DNA of 50,193 nucleotides from Holosporaceae bacterium. Its GTDB lineage: Bacteria > Pseudomonadota > Alphaproteobacteria > UBA3830. The notes beneath the pieces were generated by a model. That model searched no databases, had not been told where the DNA came from, and worked only from the letters and a program-made list of their open reading frames with translations. A program made the position numbers and the translations under genes. Location: contig JAITQS010000044.1 of assembly GCA_031288795.1 (NCBI GenBank), positions 1-50,193 of the forward strand, written 5' to 3'. Of this stretch, positions 42,333 through 49,997 are shown in pieces; position 1 is the stretch's first letter, and every line of letters starts with the position of its first letter.

Positions 42333-42485
42333 TACCGTCTCCTTATATGCTTCCAATAGTTCAAAAATATACTTCACTTCATTAATTTTGTCAATCTCTT
42401 TTAGAATAAATCCCCAGCTGCTCTGCAGCGGGGGATCATTTATAAAAAATCACAAAGTTGAACACATGCAGTTGGCATCTTTCTG

Positions 42486-43529
42486 CTACAAATCTGAATT
42501 CTGCGGATCTACGAAAAAGTAATCACTGTAGATGAGCGTCTCATCCTCTGCTTTTGGATCCTGTGGCTTATTCGTCAATTCCTCTGTCTTTGGATCCTGT
42601 GGCTTATTCGTCAATTCCTCTGCTTTTGGCTCCTGTGGCTCATTCGTCAATTCCTCTGTTTCCGCTGATTCCTCTGCCTCTGGCAGGCGGAACATAGTTC
42701 TCAGAGTACTAGGAGCGAGAGGCGGATGTTCCTGGGATTTACGAGTGGTAACTAATTGATCATTCTTCCAGAATCCCTGACGCAAAATTTTTATCAAAGA
42801 CTTCCTTCTGGTCAAAATTCTTCTTTCCCCCCATTTTCCATGATTTGGTACGAATTTCATCGTGTAAAAATCGTGGTTTATTGTGCGAAGCAATTGTCCT
42901 ATTCCTTCCCGCAGGCCCCTCACAAAATCGCCCTTATACGATATTTGCCCTCCTGGATATATTTTTAAACCGCAGCCATGGGGCAGTCCTTTTTCGAAAG
43001 GCCCCTCATAAGAACCTTGATCGCCAAAGTTCAGGGAACCATTTCCGGAAAACAAACCATTTTTCCATTGGCCTTTATAAAGTATACGTATATTGCATTT
43101 GTCAACTACGTATAGCGTACCTTTCCCATCCGGAATACCATCCCAACAGTCACCTTGATACACATGTCCGTTGGAATATGTTATGTTTAGGTATCCTTTT
43201 CGGACCGGCATGCTAAACATTCTAGAACCAGAATAGTAACAGCTATTGGGGAACTTATTTCCTATGTCTCGTATGTAAATTCCCAGATTTTCGAGAGGTG
43301 AATAATTGTCAAAACTAAGAATAGGTTTTTGTTCCGTTGCATTTGCTCCATTGATTCCCATAAAAGAAATAAAAATTGCCCCCAAGGCCATTTTTAGAAT
43401 TCTTTTGAAATCAAGTGTCTGCGATGATTTGGAAGAAATAATGTCCGACAAAATTGAAGTGCTTGCATTGCCATTTATTCCCGCAAAAAATACTTTATTA
43501 TGCAATAAATTGGTTTTTTCTATTTTCAT
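42486..43529 (-). CDS. MORN-repeat exported protein 2
   Basis: The 347-residue paralogue of the flanking genes has the same plan: N-terminal extension (MKIEKTNLLHNKVFF), signal-like segment ending NGANA, then four MORN motifs (YQGDCWDGIPDGKGTL, YKGQWKNGLFSGNGSL, YEGPFEKGLPHGCGL, YKGDFVRGLREGIGQL). The C-terminal region carries three copies of a 12-residue acidic unit (EELTNKPQDPKA type) and ends DYFFVDPQNSDL, like paralogue 3. The starts agree with AAGGAG plus ATG; the in-frame sequence further upstream lacks a conserved ATG across paralogues. High DNA similarity with the neighbours indicates recent tandem duplication. Confidence 0.8.
   Translation of the reverse strand: MKIEKTNLLHNKVFFAGINGNASTSILSDIISSKSSQTLDFKRILKMALGAIFISFMGINGANATEQKPILSFDNYSPLENLGIYIRDIGNKFPNSCYYSGSRMFSMPVRKGYLNITYSNGHVYQGDCWDGIPDGKGTLYVVDKCNIRILYKGQWKNGLFSGNGSLNFGDQGSYEGPFEKGLPHGCGLKIYPGGQISYKGDFVRGLREGIGQLLRTINHDFYTMKFVPNHGKWGERRILTRRKSLIKILRQGFWKNDQLVTTRKSQEHPPLAPSTLRTMFRLPEAEESAETEELTNEPQEPKAEELTNKPQDPKTEELTNKPQDPKAEDETLIYSDYFFVDPQNSDL
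42544..42651 (-). repeat. 36-bp coding tandem repeat, three units
   Basis: Three 36-bp units (42544-42579, 42580-42615, 42616-42651) encode the 12-residue unit EELTN(K/E)PQ(D/E)PK(A/T) in MORN protein 2. Units differ by few bases. MORN protein 3 carries a single unit, so the number varies between paralogues. Confidence 0.9.
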
Positions 43530-43633
43530 TATCGTCTCCTTATATACTTCCAATAGTTCAAAAATATACTTCCCTTCATTAGTTTTGTCAATAAAAAAAT
43601 TACGAAGTTGAACATGCAATTGGCATTTTTTTG

Positions 43634-44605
43634 CTACAAATCTGAATTCTGCGGATCTACGAAAAAGTAATCACTGTAGTTGAGCGTCTCATCCTCTGTC
43701 TTTGGCTCCTGTGGCTCATTCGTCAATTCCTCTACTTCCGCTGATTCCTCTGCCTCCGGCAGGCGGAACATAGTTTTCAGTTTACTAGGAGTGGGAAGCG
43801 GATGTTCATAGAATTTACGAGTGGCAACTAATTGATTATTCTTCCAGAACCCCTGATGCAAAATTTTTACCAAATGCGTTTTTTGGGTCGGAATTCTTTT
43901 TTCCACCCATTTTCCTTGATTTGGTATGAATTTCATCGTGCAAAAATTGAGATCTATTGCGCAAAGCAATTGTCCTATTCCTTCCTGCTGGCCCCCCACA
44001 AAATTGCCCTTATACGCTATTTGCCTCAATGGATATATTTTAAAACCGCAGCCATGGGGCAGTCCTTCTTCGAAAAGCCCCTCATAAGAACTTTGATCGC
44101 TAAAGGTCAGGAAACCATCTCCGGAAAACAAACCATCTTTCCAATGGCCTTTATAAAGTACGCGTAGAGTGCCTTTGTCAGTTTCGTATAGCGTACCTTC
44201 TCCATCCGGAATACCATTCCAACAGTCACCTTTATACATATGTCCGTTGGAATATAGTATGCTCAGGGTTCCGTCTAGGATCAGCTTGTTCCTACTTCTG
44301 CGTCCATAATACAAATATTGAAAACGAGACATAGAATTTATGTCTCGGATATAAATTTTCCGGTTTTCGAGAGGTGAATAATTATCGAAACTAAGAATAG
44401 ATTTTTGTTCCGTTGCATTTGCCCCATTGATTCCCACAAAAGAAATAAAAATTGTCCCCAATGCCATCCTTAGAATTCTTTTGAAATCAAGTGTCTGCGA
44501 TGATCTTGAAAAAATAATGTCCGACAAGGTCGAAATACTTGCATTACCATTTGTTCCCGTAAAAAATACTTTATTATGCAATAGGCTAGTCATTTCTATT
44601 TTCAT
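43634..44605 (-). CDS. MORN-repeat exported protein 3
   Basis: The 323-residue paralogue has the shared N-terminal extension (MKIEMTSLLHNKVFF), the signal-like segment ending NGANA and four MORN motifs (YKGDCWNGIPDGEGTL, YKGHWKDGLFSGDGFL, YEGLFEEGLPHGCGF, YKGNFVGGQQEGIGQL). The tail has one acidic 12-residue unit and the same DYFFVDPQNSDL end as protein 2. AAGGAG precedes ATG 44605. The segment between signal and MORN region (SRFQYLYYGRRSRNK) has diverged from proteins 1 and 2, perhaps under selection or by recombination. Confidence 0.8.
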   Translation of the reverse strand: MKIEMTSLLHNKVFFTGTNGNASISTLSDIIFSRSSQTLDFKRILRMALGTIFISFVGINGANATEQKSILSFDNYSPLENRKIYIRDINSMSRFQYLYYGRRSRNKLILDGTLSILYSNGHMYKGDCWNGIPDGEGTLYETDKGTLRVLYKGHWKDGLFSGDGFLTFSDQSSYEGLFEEGLPHGCGFKIYPLRQIAYKGNFVGGQQEGIGQLLCAIDLNFCTMKFIPNQGKWVEKRIPTQKTHLVKILHQGFWKNNQLVATRKFYEHPLPTPSKLKTMFRLPEAEESAEVEELTNEPQEPKTEDETLNYSDYFFVDPQNSDL

Positions 44606-44797
44606 TATCGTCTCCTTATATGCTTCCAATAGTTTAAAAATATACTTCATTTTATTAATTTTGTCAATAAAAAGTCGCGAAAAAGAAACATATTTGTAAA
44701 AAAATTTCCTATTCTTGATGTTTTTTTGGCGCTTAAGAACAAAAAATGATTTCGAAAAAATTCAAATTTAAACGATTTGACACGACATTGTGGAAAA

Positions 44798-44939
44798 GAA
44801 ACTGTTGCATAATGAGATTTTTCTTGCAAGAACGAGGAAAAACCTAGCGCAAGACCGCAGTGTACTGCCTGTACATGAGGATCTGAGCAACGGACTTGAC
44901 CAAGTCGATGGCGAGAAAAAGCCATTAGGCAACTGTCTC
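44798..44939 (+). mobile_element. 142-bp palindromic mobile element, copy F (between MORN genes 3 and 4)
   Basis: This full-length copy is in the same orientation as copy A. The ends are GAAACTGTTGCATAATG and CATTAGGCAACTGTCTC. The flanks are GAAAA (44793-44797) and GAAAA (44940-44944), a perfect 5-bp target duplication. It occupies nearly half of the 354-bp gap between the two MORN genes. Confidence 0.9.
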
Positions 44940-44959
44940 GAAAATGCATCATCCTAATT

Positions 44960-46069
44960 TTACAATGTATCAATTTCATCGGAGGAATCTAACGACGTGC
45001 TTGAGGTGTCATCGGATAACGAGTGGTTGGACGCTAAGGATAATTTTTCGTTCGGATATCCTACGTTTCTGAGTTTACTAGGTTTGAATATCGGAAATTC
45101 ATTGTATTTGTGGGTAATAAGCGGTTGATCATTTTTCCATGCTCCCCAGAATAAAGTTTTTTTTACTGACTTTTTTCCGGTCGGAATCATATATTCCATC
45201 CATTTTCCTCCATTTTGGATGAATTTTGCCGTATAAGTAGGCAGAGTTATTTTGAAAAAAAGACGCCCTATGCCTTCCCGCAAACCACCCACAAAGTGCC
45301 CCTCATATACTTGTCCATAGGGATATTTTTTTAGGCCGATCCTGTGTGATTTATGCTTCGGCGAATGCTCTTCTTGGTTGGCATGCGATTTATGCTTCGG
45401 CAAGTCCTCTTCTTGGTTGGTAGACGCCGGCGTTTCCCTACGCTCAGATTTAACGAGGATGTTATTTTTCCATTTCCCAATTTTCAAAGTCGAACCATCG
45501 GGAGCCTTTATATAACCGAATCCGTTCCGCTTTCCTCTTGAAAAACGGCCGTAATATTTATTGCCACTCTTGTATGTTAAGACACCTTCTCCGGAGAATT
45601 TACCTTTTTCCCAATTTCCTTCATAGAACGTTTCGCGCCTATTTCCTTTTAATGCATATAGCACACCTCTCCCCTGCGGCATGCCACAGTAAGATTCTCC
45701 ATAATATCGATATCCCTTAAAATATTTTATATCGATGCGACTAAAGCTCGGAGATATTCCCATATACAGCTTAGCAATACACATGTAGTAGTTGTCGAAC
45801 ATAGGGTCTATAGCTTCGTCATAAATAGGAGTACCAAAAACACTGTCCAATAGATCTAGGGGACAATTATTTTCGTTGTAGTCACCGCTTTGATTCTCAG
45901 CTGCTTTTTCATAGGTTTGCCTTGTTCTTGCGAAACGCATCTTGCTAGGCAGCGGTTCCACATCTACGGCAGATAAATTATGCGATAGACTAGAAACTGC
46001 TTCCAATGCACTAGCCGTATAAATTTCTTCGGATAAGATCATAATTATTACCAATACAGTTGCTCTCAT
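44960..46069 (-). CDS. MORN-repeat exported protein 4 (divergent)
   Basis: The 369-residue product has an ordinary N-terminal signal peptide (MRATVLVIIMILSEEIYTAS) without the long extension of its neighbours. About five MORN motifs follow (YYGESYCGMPQGRGVL, YEGNWEKGKFSGEGVL, YYGRFSRGKRNGFGYI, YEGHFVGGLREGIGRL). A hydrophilic insert with a duplicated unit, NQEEDLPKHKSH and NQEEHSPKHKSH, splits the array. The C-terminus is Ser/Asp-rich (SDDTSSTSLDSSDEIDTL). GGAGGA lies 8-9 bp before the ATG. It belongs to the same cluster but diverged earlier than the other three. Confidence 0.8.
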   Translation of the reverse strand: MRATVLVIIMILSEEIYTASALEAVSSLSHNLSAVDVEPLPSKMRFARTRQTYEKAAENQSGDYNENNCPLDLLDSVFGTPIYDEAIDPMFDNYYMCIAKLYMGISPSFSRIDIKYFKGYRYYGESYCGMPQGRGVLYALKGNRRETFYEGNWEKGKFSGEGVLTYKSGNKYYGRFSRGKRNGFGYIKAPDGSTLKIGKWKNNILVKSERRETPASTNQEEDLPKHKSHANQEEHSPKHKSHRIGLKKYPYGQVYEGHFVGGLREGIGRLFFKITLPTYTAKFIQNGGKWMEYMIPTGKKSVKKTLFWGAWKNDQPLITHKYNEFPIFKPSKLRNVGYPNEKLSLASNHSLSDDTSSTSLDSSDEIDTL

Positions 46070-46401
46070 TTTTTTATTCCTCCTTGCGTATTAATGTTTC
46101 GATAGCCCTTGAAATCCGAGATATTTACGTCGTAATAGTGGAGAGGATTGCCCAAAAACCGAAACATAATTATTGTCAACAACCTCTTGGCTAAATCTAC
46201 TGCTGGAATCTTTACATACCACAAATATATTTTCGTTCCGGGCGACGCTCTTGTAAAAAATATTTCGCTAGACAACGGCCCCCATTATATAGTGCTCCTA
46301 TACTGCACATTATTACAATACTATTGCGTTTTTCGAAATTGTCAACTAAAAAAAAGAAAAAATCATAATATTTTTACGGAAATATTTTTATTTTTAGGTT
46401 T
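46070..46401. other. Intergenic region between MORN 4 and the parvulin gene
   Basis: Two divergent genes meet here, so promoters are expected. A 69-codon minus frame (46066-46275) contains FKGYRNINTQGG, weakly like a stretch of MORN protein 4, and could be a decayed remnant, but it overlaps the MORN 4 ribosome-binding site. I do not call it a gene. Confidence 0.35.
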
Positions 46402-46491
46402 ATGAAATCTTTTTTGCTTTTTAAAATTTCTGTTGTTTTAGTGAGCTCTCTTGGCTATGCTGATGCCGTTGATAATAACTGGGGAGAAGAA

Positions 46492-46857
46492 ATGAACAAT
46501 ACGATTAAAACGATTTTAGGAGGCTCTTTGCTTTTATTTTCTGCATTTGCCGAAGATAACACTGATAACAGCCAGTGCAGCGAAATTCACGCAAAGCATA
46601 TTCTCGTGGAAACGGAGGCACGGGCAGATGAAATCCTCCAAGACATTAGCAATGGAAAGCTTTCTTTCGAGGAAGCTGCGAAAAAACAATCCCAGTGTCC
46701 GTCCGGAGCTCAGGGGGGAGATCTGGGCTATTTTGGTCACGGAGCAATGGTAGAGGAATTTGAAAAAGTAGCCTTTGCCACGCCTAAAGGAAAAATATCG
46801 AAACCGGTAAAAACGCAATTTGGCTGGCACATCATCAAAATAATTGATAAAAAATAA
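46492..46857 (+). CDS. Exported parvulin-type peptidyl-prolyl isomerase
   Basis: The 121-residue product has a signal peptide (MNNTIKTILGGSLLLFSAFA) and one parvulin domain: IHAKHILVETEARADEIL, FEEAAKKQSQCPSGAQGGDLGYFGHG, MVEEFEKVAFATPKGKIS and FGWHIIKI. It is a single-domain periplasmic foldase. ATG 46492 has GGGGAGAAG upstream and gives a standard signal peptide. The same frame opens 30 codons earlier at 46402 with a second signal-like sequence (MKSFLLFKISVVLVSSLGYA). I prefer the downstream start. Confidence 0.85.
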   Translation: MNNTIKTILGGSLLLFSAFAEDNTDNSQCSEIHAKHILVETEARADEILQDISNGKLSFEEAAKKQSQCPSGAQGGDLGYFGHGAMVEEFEKVAFATPKGKISKPVKTQFGWHIIKIIDKK

Positions 46858-46951
46858 AGGAAGAGGCTGACTTTATAAACCAGACATCGTTGCAAGCCCG
46901 GCGGCCCTGTATATGCGCCGTTCCAAGCGGAGAGATGGGATTCTCGCTGCG

Positions 46952-47055
46952 CTTGCAAGAATCAAAAAAACGTAGCGTAAAACCGCAGTGCACTACCTGT
47001 ATCATGAGGATCTGAGCAACTGATTCGACAAAGTCGATGGCGAGAAAAAGCCATG
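46952..47055 (+). mobile_element. Palindromic mobile element, copy G (decayed, ends lost)
   Basis: The body of the element is recognisable: CTTGCAAGAATC, then ACGTAGCGTAAAACCGCAG, ATGAGGATCTGAGCAAC and AAGTCGATGGCGAGAAAAAG. Both terminal inverted repeats are degenerate, and no target duplication can be identified. It lies between the parvulin gene and the M50 protease 3' end. Confidence 0.75.
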
Positions 47056-47079
47056 ACATTTGATCGGCGGAATTTATTT

Positions 47080-47736
47080 TTAGGCAAATACCATTTTTAG
47101 AATACCATTTACGGGAACTTCTATAAAAAAGTAAAAAAAACTGGCATTTTGTCCCAGCAATGAAAAAACATACCGAGAAAAGATTTCCAACAGGATTATA
47201 ATAGAAAAACCAAATGGTACCAGGGCGTAATATTTTTCCACCCAGGCTTCTGGTATTAGGGCCGCTACTATTCTACTACCGTCCAGCGGCGGAATTGGAA
47301 TGAGATTGAGAAAAAATAAAGATAAATTTACCACAATGAAACTAAAGCAAAATTGTTGAAACGGTAGTGCCATAACCTCAAATTCTTTTTGCAACATCAG
47401 AGCGAATATTGCGGCGAGCAATAGGTTACACAAAGGACCGGCGATGGCTACGAGGGCCATATCTACGAGAGGATCTTTGAATTTTTTCGAATCCACCGGA
47501 ACCGGTTTGGCATAGCCTATCAGAAACGGACTATGGGCAACATATAACAGAAGCGGAAGCACAAGCGATCCCATAATATCGAAATGAGTATGGAGCTTAA
47601 AACGTCCGGCCTTTTTGGCGGTATCGTCGCCGAGGGCATAAGCCACCAATGCGTGGGAAATCTCATGCAACACAATGGCGAAAAAAAACGGAACGATCTG
47701 TATAAAGAGCGTATCTAGAAGTGAGAAATTTAACAT
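47080..47736 (-). CDS. Site-2-type membrane metalloprotease (M50 family)
   Basis: The 218-residue protein has about five hydrophobic segments. The zinc motif HEISHALVAYALGD (HExxH, residues about 23-27) lies in the first part and the third-ligand motif NLIPIPPLDGSRI in the latter half. It is of the short YwhC-like branch without PDZ domain, unlike RseP. Members cut within membranes and take part in regulated proteolysis. The substrate is unknown. It follows sspB after 10 bp, so two proteolysis genes lie together. Confidence 0.88.
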   Translation of the reverse strand: MLNFSLLDTLFIQIVPFFFAIVLHEISHALVAYALGDDTAKKAGRFKLHTHFDIMGSLVLPLLLYVAHSPFLIGYAKPVPVDSKKFKDPLVDMALVAIAGPLCNLLLAAIFALMLQKEFEVMALPFQQFCFSFIVVNLSLFFLNLIPIPPLDGSRIVAALIPEAWVEKYYALVPFGFSIIILLEIFSRYVFSLLGQNASFFYFFIEVPVNGILKMVFA

Positions 47737-47746
47737 GATGAGTTAT

Positions 47747-48217
47747 TTACTTTTTACGAAAGCTATCGAAACTTATGATTTTTCCGTCGCCGTCTCCGGA
47801 GGAAGTGCTAGAATCGCTATTTTGGTCTGCGTTATTATTTTTTTTGCCGGGAGAATCAGGCTCGTCCAGCGACGGGGTAAACTGCAGCGCAAATTTTACG
47901 GAGGGATCCACAAACGCCGTTAACGAAGAAAATGGTATGACCAGAGTCTCTCGTACTCCGCTAAAACTTAAGTCTACGCAAAAGTAATCGCCAAAAATCT
48001 TGAGATTCCAAAACTGATACTGCAGAATGATCATTACCTCTTCCGGATGACGTTCCTTCAGGTAATCGGGTACTCTTGTTCTCGGATGATCCGTGCGGAA
48101 ACGCACATAAAAATGATGGCTTCCGGGTATCCCATTGGCGGCAACATCTTCCAGCACTTCGCGCACAACGGCAATTAGCGCCTTCTGAACCAAATCATCG
48201 TACCTAAAATGACTCAT
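47747..48217 (-). CDS. sspB: ClpXP adaptor SspB (alphaproteobacterial type)
   Basis: The 156-residue SspB-alpha protein delivers ssrA-tagged proteins to ClpXP. The substrate-binding domain has HFYVRFRTDHPRTRVPDYLKERHPEEVMIILQYQFWNL and VIPFSSLTAFVDPSVKFALQF, which is family specific. A Ser/Asn/Asp-rich flexible linker leads to the ClpX-binding tail ISFDSFRKK. The start at 48217 (MSHFRYDDLV) agrees with the family; the frame opens 4 codons earlier. Confidence 0.9.
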   Translation of the reverse strand: MSHFRYDDLVQKALIAVVREVLEDVAANGIPGSHHFYVRFRTDHPRTRVPDYLKERHPEEVMIILQYQFWNLKIFGDYFCVDLSFSGVRETLVIPFSSLTAFVDPSVKFALQFTPSLDEPDSPGKKNNNADQNSDSSTSSGDGDGKIISFDSFRKK

Positions 48218-48247
48218 TATCATCTCCAAAGCCAGTATAATAGATAA

Positions 48248-48325
48248 TGGGGCGAGTGATCAGAATCGAACCGACGACCTCCAGAGCCACAATCTGGCGC
48301 TCTAACCAACTGAGCTACACCCGCC
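48248..48325 (-). tRNA. tRNA-His (anticodon GTG)
   Basis: A 78-nt tRNA on the minus strand with encoded CCA. The anticodon stem-loop CCAGA-TTGTGGC-TCTGG gives GTG (His). The acceptor stem is GCGGGTG with CACTCGC, and the extra G at position -1 faces discriminator C, the histidine identity pair. TTCGATT is the T loop. Confidence 0.95.
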
Positions 48326-48499
48326 ATAAAAAAACTAAAGACTGCACAACCAATCATCAACAGACAATACACAATCTTCCACTCGGATATTTTTACTATT
48401 TTAGTGGTAAAACGTCAAGATATGTATCCGTTATATCCTAAAATAATTCCCGAAGGTTGGTCGATCAAAAAGCTCTTTTCCAGCATTTTTTTCTAGATC

Positions 48500-48528
48500 A
48501 AAAAAGCCCTTCCGCAACACGAAAAGGC
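48500..48528 (-). terminator. Intrinsic terminator after the RRM protein gene
   Basis: On the minus strand GCCTTTTCG pairs with CGGAAGGGC (9 bp, two of them G-U) across a short loop, followed by six T. It lies about 40 bp after the RRM protein stop. Confidence 0.75.
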
Positions 48529-48568
48529 CCCTGCATATTTGTTCAAAAACAATACTGGATTACGTAAA

Positions 48569-48925
48569 CTAGCTACGTGAAGATGATCGACGATCGCGAT
48601 CTCCCCCTTTGAAGCCGCCGCTGAAGCCACTCCGATTTCCATTTCCACCACTACGATTGCCGCCACCAAATGGTGCCCCCGTGGAGCGAGACTCGGAAAC
48701 GAACATCGTTCTTCCATCCAACTCACTTTTATTCATTTTTGCTATAGCATTTGCCGCTTCAGCTTCCGTCGACATTTCTACGAATCCGAACCCTTTACTT
48801 CTGCCGCTAATTTTGTCTTTCACAACCGTAGCCGACTGAACGGTCCCAAATTGAGAAAACGTATCTTTTAAAATATCATCTGACACACTGTATGCCAAAT
48901 TTCCGATGTGTAACTTCTTCACCAT
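48569..48925 (-). CDS. RRM-type RNA-binding protein, glycine-rich tail
   Basis: The 118-residue protein has one RNA-recognition motif (residues 1-80): KLHIGNLAYSV (RNP2) and KGFGFVEM (RNP1). The C-terminal 38 residues are rich in Gly, Arg and Ser (GGFKGGDRDRR). Bacterial RRM proteins of this kind bind single-stranded RNA and often respond to cold. The gene has its own terminator and stands alone. Confidence 0.9.
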   Translation of the reverse strand: MVKKLHIGNLAYSVSDDILKDTFSQFGTVQSATVVKDKISGRSKGFGFVEMSTEAEAANAIAKMNKSELDGRTMFVSESRSTGAPFGGGNRSGGNGNRSGFSGGFKGGDRDRRSSSRS

Positions 48926-49265
48926 AATTCACCAATATTAGAAAGGAGCCTGTCAATAATATCCAAGCCCACCAAGCTCCAGAAGCAATGGACCAGATAA
49001 TTACTTCTATCACAAAAAAACTGATTTTACAAAAGAAAAATGAATATTATTGAAGGTGATTACCATAAAATTCTTTGAAATCAACTGTTGGCGAGAATTC
49101 TGAGCGAATAACAAGGAAATTTTTTTTAATGGCCTGAGAAAAGTCGTTGCTGCAGGAATTCATATTTCGGCAAAAAAATATTTATTATACAACGACCTTC
49201 CCGTACATTTTATTTTTTACACAATTTGTTTTGCTTTGGGAGAAAAATTATGATCCCGACTGCTT
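48926..49265. other. Intergenic region between the RRM gene and rpmA
   Basis: In these 340 bp I see no coding frame, tRNA or clear hairpin terminator. It must contain the 3' region of rpmA and the promoter of the RRM gene. It is AT-rich. Confidence 0.4.
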
Positions 49266-49523
49266 TTATTCTGCACCCACAACGGATACAACGCATCTAC
49301 CGCAGGAGTTTTTTAGAAACTTCACGACGCCATTAGCGACGGCAAATAGCGTATGGTCTCGACCTATGCCGACATTATTTCCCGCCTTGAACTTCGTACC
49401 GCGCTGTCTGACGATAATATTTCCGGCCAGTACCGACTGTCCGCCAAAACGCTTGATGCCCAAGCGTTTACTTTCGGAATCGCGTCCATTTTTGGAACTA
49501 CCTCCAGCTTTTTTTGTAGCCAT
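49266..49523 (-). CDS. rpmA: 50S ribosomal protein L27
   Basis: L27, 85 residues, reaches the peptidyl-transferase centre with its N-terminus. The protein starts [20 protein letters not shown], then [23 protein letters not shown] and [11 protein letters not shown], all conserved. The N-terminus shows the directly functional Gram-negative form without a cleaved leader. It follows rplU after 9 bp. Confidence 0.97.
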   Translation of the reverse strand: MATKKAGGSSKNGRDSESKRLGIKRFGGQSVLAGNIIVRQRGTKFKAGNNVGIGRDHTLFAVANGVVKFLKNSCGRCVVSVVGAE

Positions 49524-49532
49524 ATTCTACTC

Positions 49533-49844
49533 CTAATGTATAATTTCTTCGATTTTAAGAATTGTTACCGGCTGACGATGTCCGTTTTTTCTCCGATAAT
49601 TTTTTCTGCGACTTTTTTTAAAGACCAGGATTGTTTTTTGTTTTTTCTGATCTACAACGCTTGCTTTTACGACTGCTCCGGAGACAATCGGCGTACCAAG
49701 AGTCACTTTTCCATTATTTTCCGTCATGAGAACGTCTTTTATTTCTACGGGTTCTCCAATTGCGCAAGAAAGCTTTTCAACGGATACAAAATCTCCGGCC
49801 CTGACCTTATATTGCTTTCCGCCTGTTTTTATAACTGCCAGCAT
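49533..49844 (-). CDS. rplU: 50S ribosomal protein L21
   Basis: L21, 103 residues, binds 23S rRNA. It starts MLAVIKTGGKQYKVRAGD and carries FKKSRRKNYRRKNGHRQPVTILKI, the family fingerprint. It forms the usual rplU-rpmA operon. The obg gene that often follows is not here; a long gap leads to the RRM gene. Confidence 0.97.
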   Translation of the reverse strand: MLAVIKTGGKQYKVRAGDFVSVEKLSCAIGEPVEIKDVLMTENNGKVTLGTPIVSGAVVKASVVDQKKQKTILVFKKSRRKNYRRKNGHRQPVTILKIEEIIH

Positions 49845-49997
49845 AACGTGGTTCCTTTAATGATTCAGAAGATATTATTAGATCATCTGGTTAGTATTTT
49901 CAAGTAGTCTATTCCGATTATTTGCGATACGTTCGCTCCATGCTTACGGCAAATAAATTTCGTTCTCTAAAGATCTTATCAAGTGAAATCTGCGCTG

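Noticed and set aside
42544-42651. CRISPR-like regular repeat
   Set aside because: The units are directly adjacent without spacers and stay in the coding frame, so they are protein repeats.
44647-44979. 110-codon minus frame over the gap between MORN genes 3 and 4
   Set aside because: It is mobile-element copy F read through, overlapping the end of MORN gene 4.
46066-46275. 69-codon minus frame before MORN gene 4
   Set aside because: It has no family support or RBS and covers the RBS of MORN gene 4. The likeness to MORN protein 4 is too weak.
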